Shown one piece after another: positions 62,560-64,000 of a stretch of DNA of 64,000 nucleotides. The number at the start of each line of letters is the position of its first letter. The stretch's first letter is position 1. The stretch spans positions 22,260,298-22,324,297 of the forward strand of contig OW285189.1 of the NCBI GenBank assembly GCA_935421135.1, given 5' to 3'. The notes under the pieces were generated by a model. The model did not search any database and was not told the origin of the DNA. It worked only from the letters and a program-made list of their open reading frames with translations. This DNA comes from Bugulina stolonifera (lineage: Eukaryota > Bryozoa > Gymnolaemata > Cheilostomatida > Bugulidae). Both the position numbers and the translations under genes were made by a program.

Positions 62560-63475
62560 ATATTGTGCTCCACAACAGGCAGCATGGATTCCGCAAGCGA
62601 ATGTCATGCAACACCCAACTGTACTCTACCTATCATGACCCTGCCAAAGCGCATGACAAGTGATTAAACACTCACATGATTGTGCTTGACTTCTAAAAAC
62701 CTTTTGGCAGGGTTTCTGCCCAACACCTGCGCCAGATACCAGAGGTGAACGCACAACCCATCAACTAGATTCAAGACCTCATCACCAACTGGAAACAACA
62801 GACTGTAATAAAAGGACCGTGCTCCGTGACCGTTCCAGTGACATCACGAGTGTACCAGGGCATGCCGTAAACTTTCAGTTGAACATAAACGCTGTATACA
62901 GCTGCTCCTGCCAGTGGAAAATTGCGTATAATGACACAAAATGTGATGCTACCGCATTTGGCAATAGGACAGCTCTACCATCCTACAAACCCAGTAACAC
63001 ACTTCTCAGGTGGACAGAAGAAACTAAATAGGAGTCACAATGCAAATCAACTTCCAACTCCAAAAACCATTACTGAGCAAACACAAAAGGCAAGCAGAGT
63101 TCTGGGAACGACAAAATACATGCGCCTCTTGGCATCTGCCAGTCTCAGCATATTAGAATATACAGACACCATCTGGGACCCTTACTTGAAGAATGCCATA
63201 CACAATGTTAAAACAACACAAAATTTTGCTGTGAGGGTTATCGCGGGGCTCACGGGTCTCAATATTATCAGTGAAGTAAACCAGAGGGAAGTTAGAGTTA
63301 CGGATTTTCTTTTTATGAATTTAACTATGACAACTAGGGCTGCAGCCAGAGGGGAACTAGCATCAATTTCTGCCACAACGAATGTATACCATAACCAGGG
63401 CTTAAAGTGTAAAAATTTTTTTACAGGGACGCATCAACATTACATGACTTTCACTATCAAACAGGAACTCTAAGA
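62560..63475 (+). mobile_element. Second decayed LINE reverse-transcriptase fragment
   Basis: From about 62570 the plus strand reads QHGFRK.MSC.TQL and then IVLDF.KPFGRV, relics of the QHGFRKG and LDFSKAFD blocks of LINE reverse transcriptases, with several stops. It then reads VPVTSRVYQG near 62840, where the YADD palm is deleted or scrambled. The C-terminal part continues as the frame 62922-63473 with LLASASLSILEYTDTIWDP, parallel to LCLPILGYVDALWDP of the copy at 17820-18760. Same broad family, independent copy, 5'-truncated and dead. It is inserted just upstream of the outermost exon found for the HAUS8-like gene. Confidence 0.8.
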
Positions 63476-64000
63476 AGTAGCACATAAGATGTTTTTACAA
63501 CAAATATTTTTTACTAACTCCTGTTCCCTGTGTATAAACAAACATTTAATAAATATAATAGTTATATCTACATTTCTGTTTAGATGAGTGGCATTGAGCC
63601 AGTGTTCGAAGTGGAACAAATGAGGTGGGCACACAGTGCTTGCAAAAATGTTTGAGAAATTTAGATTTATCTCCCTTGTTTCCCTGTCAATATCTAAAAT
63701 GTTGTGTATTTTTGGGTTAACAGTAGTACTTTGGACCTTCAAATATAAAAATGCTTGCCACACATATTATCACTTAATCCTTATGTGTTAATTTGTAAAA
63801 GATATTAATATCAAAATGGAAAATACTTTAGACACCCATTTAATTAACCTAATAAATTGACTAGGTTAGCAACTTCTCAATGTTTTGGGCGAGGGCGGTC
63901 TGACTAGCTGTAGTTAGTAAGGGAGCAACGCCTTTACTAAAACAACTAGTAGATTAGCTTATGTACTAACAGGCTTCCAACTATGACTGAGAAAATAGTC
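63476..64000. other. Window end, no gene recognised
   Basis: AT-rich sequence after the LINE fragment. The missing 5' exons of the HAUS8-like gene could lie here or beyond the window, but I find none I can join by phase. Confidence 0.35.

Noticed and set aside
62359..62607. 82-codon minus-strand frame taken as a complete small gene
   Set aside because: Only 62403-62506 is supported, as an internal exon with acceptor and donor joining the HAUS8-like series. The upstream part overlaps LINE sequence.

Overview
This is a eukaryotic, metazoan nuclear window. All protein genes are split by short GT-AG introns. The readable proteins are animal-type: a DHHC palmitoyltransferase, eIF2-alpha, the U5 snRNP 40K WD protein, a BED/C2H2 zinc-finger protein, a sushi/mucin extracellular protein, a Tudor/MYND germline-type protein and an augmin subunit. 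The background is AT-rich with compact genes, many degenerate transposons and many palindromic TACATGTA-type words. A sponge or another marine invertebrate fits best, but the sequence alone does not fix the phylum.

Layout. 1-4.1 kb is gene-poor and holds a dead Tc1/mariner element with perfect terminal repeats. 4.2-7.5 kb (minus) is ZDHHC4-like. 8.75-10.9 kb (plus) is EIF2S1, convergent with SNRNP40 at 11.2-14.05 kb (minus). 14-20.5 kb is a repeat-rich intergenic stretch with a possible solo LTR, AT-rich simple sequence and a decayed LINE. 20.5-24.3 kb (plus) is a gene encoding three BED fingers, a zinc ribbon and about nine C2H2 fingers. 25.2-41.4 kb (minus) is a secreted protein of about 1800 residues with a Cys-rich head, about 16 sushi modules and a long Thr/Ser/Ala mucin tract. 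44.1-55.4 kb (plus) is an RRM-RG-MYND-Tudor protein resembling the TDRD1/Vreteno group of piRNA-pathway factors. 56-62.5 kb (minus) is a HAUS8-like augmin subunit, with a second decayed LINE near its 5' side.

The most striking object is a 7.9 kb near-perfect palindrome at 33405-41287. It sits in intron 1 of the sushi/mucin gene, 24 bp from the splice donor of the signal-peptide exon. It starts with 5'-AG, is flanked by a 6-bp target-site duplication (TATACA), and each arm carries a fragment of a family-B DNA polymerase containing the DTDS metal-binding motif. These are hallmarks expected of Polinton/Maverick elements, so I interpret it as a mirror-image (fold-back) derivative of one Polinton end. 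Its GC-rich terminal modules, AT-rich satellites and central inverted array of CATCGGG-type repeats are all mirrored.

Exon models were built by hand from splice signals and reading-frame phase. For EIF2S1, SNRNP40, ZDHHC4, the zinc-finger gene, the sushi/mucin gene and the Tudor gene, exon lengths sum to a whole number of codons, which is internal support. No transcript data or database search was available.
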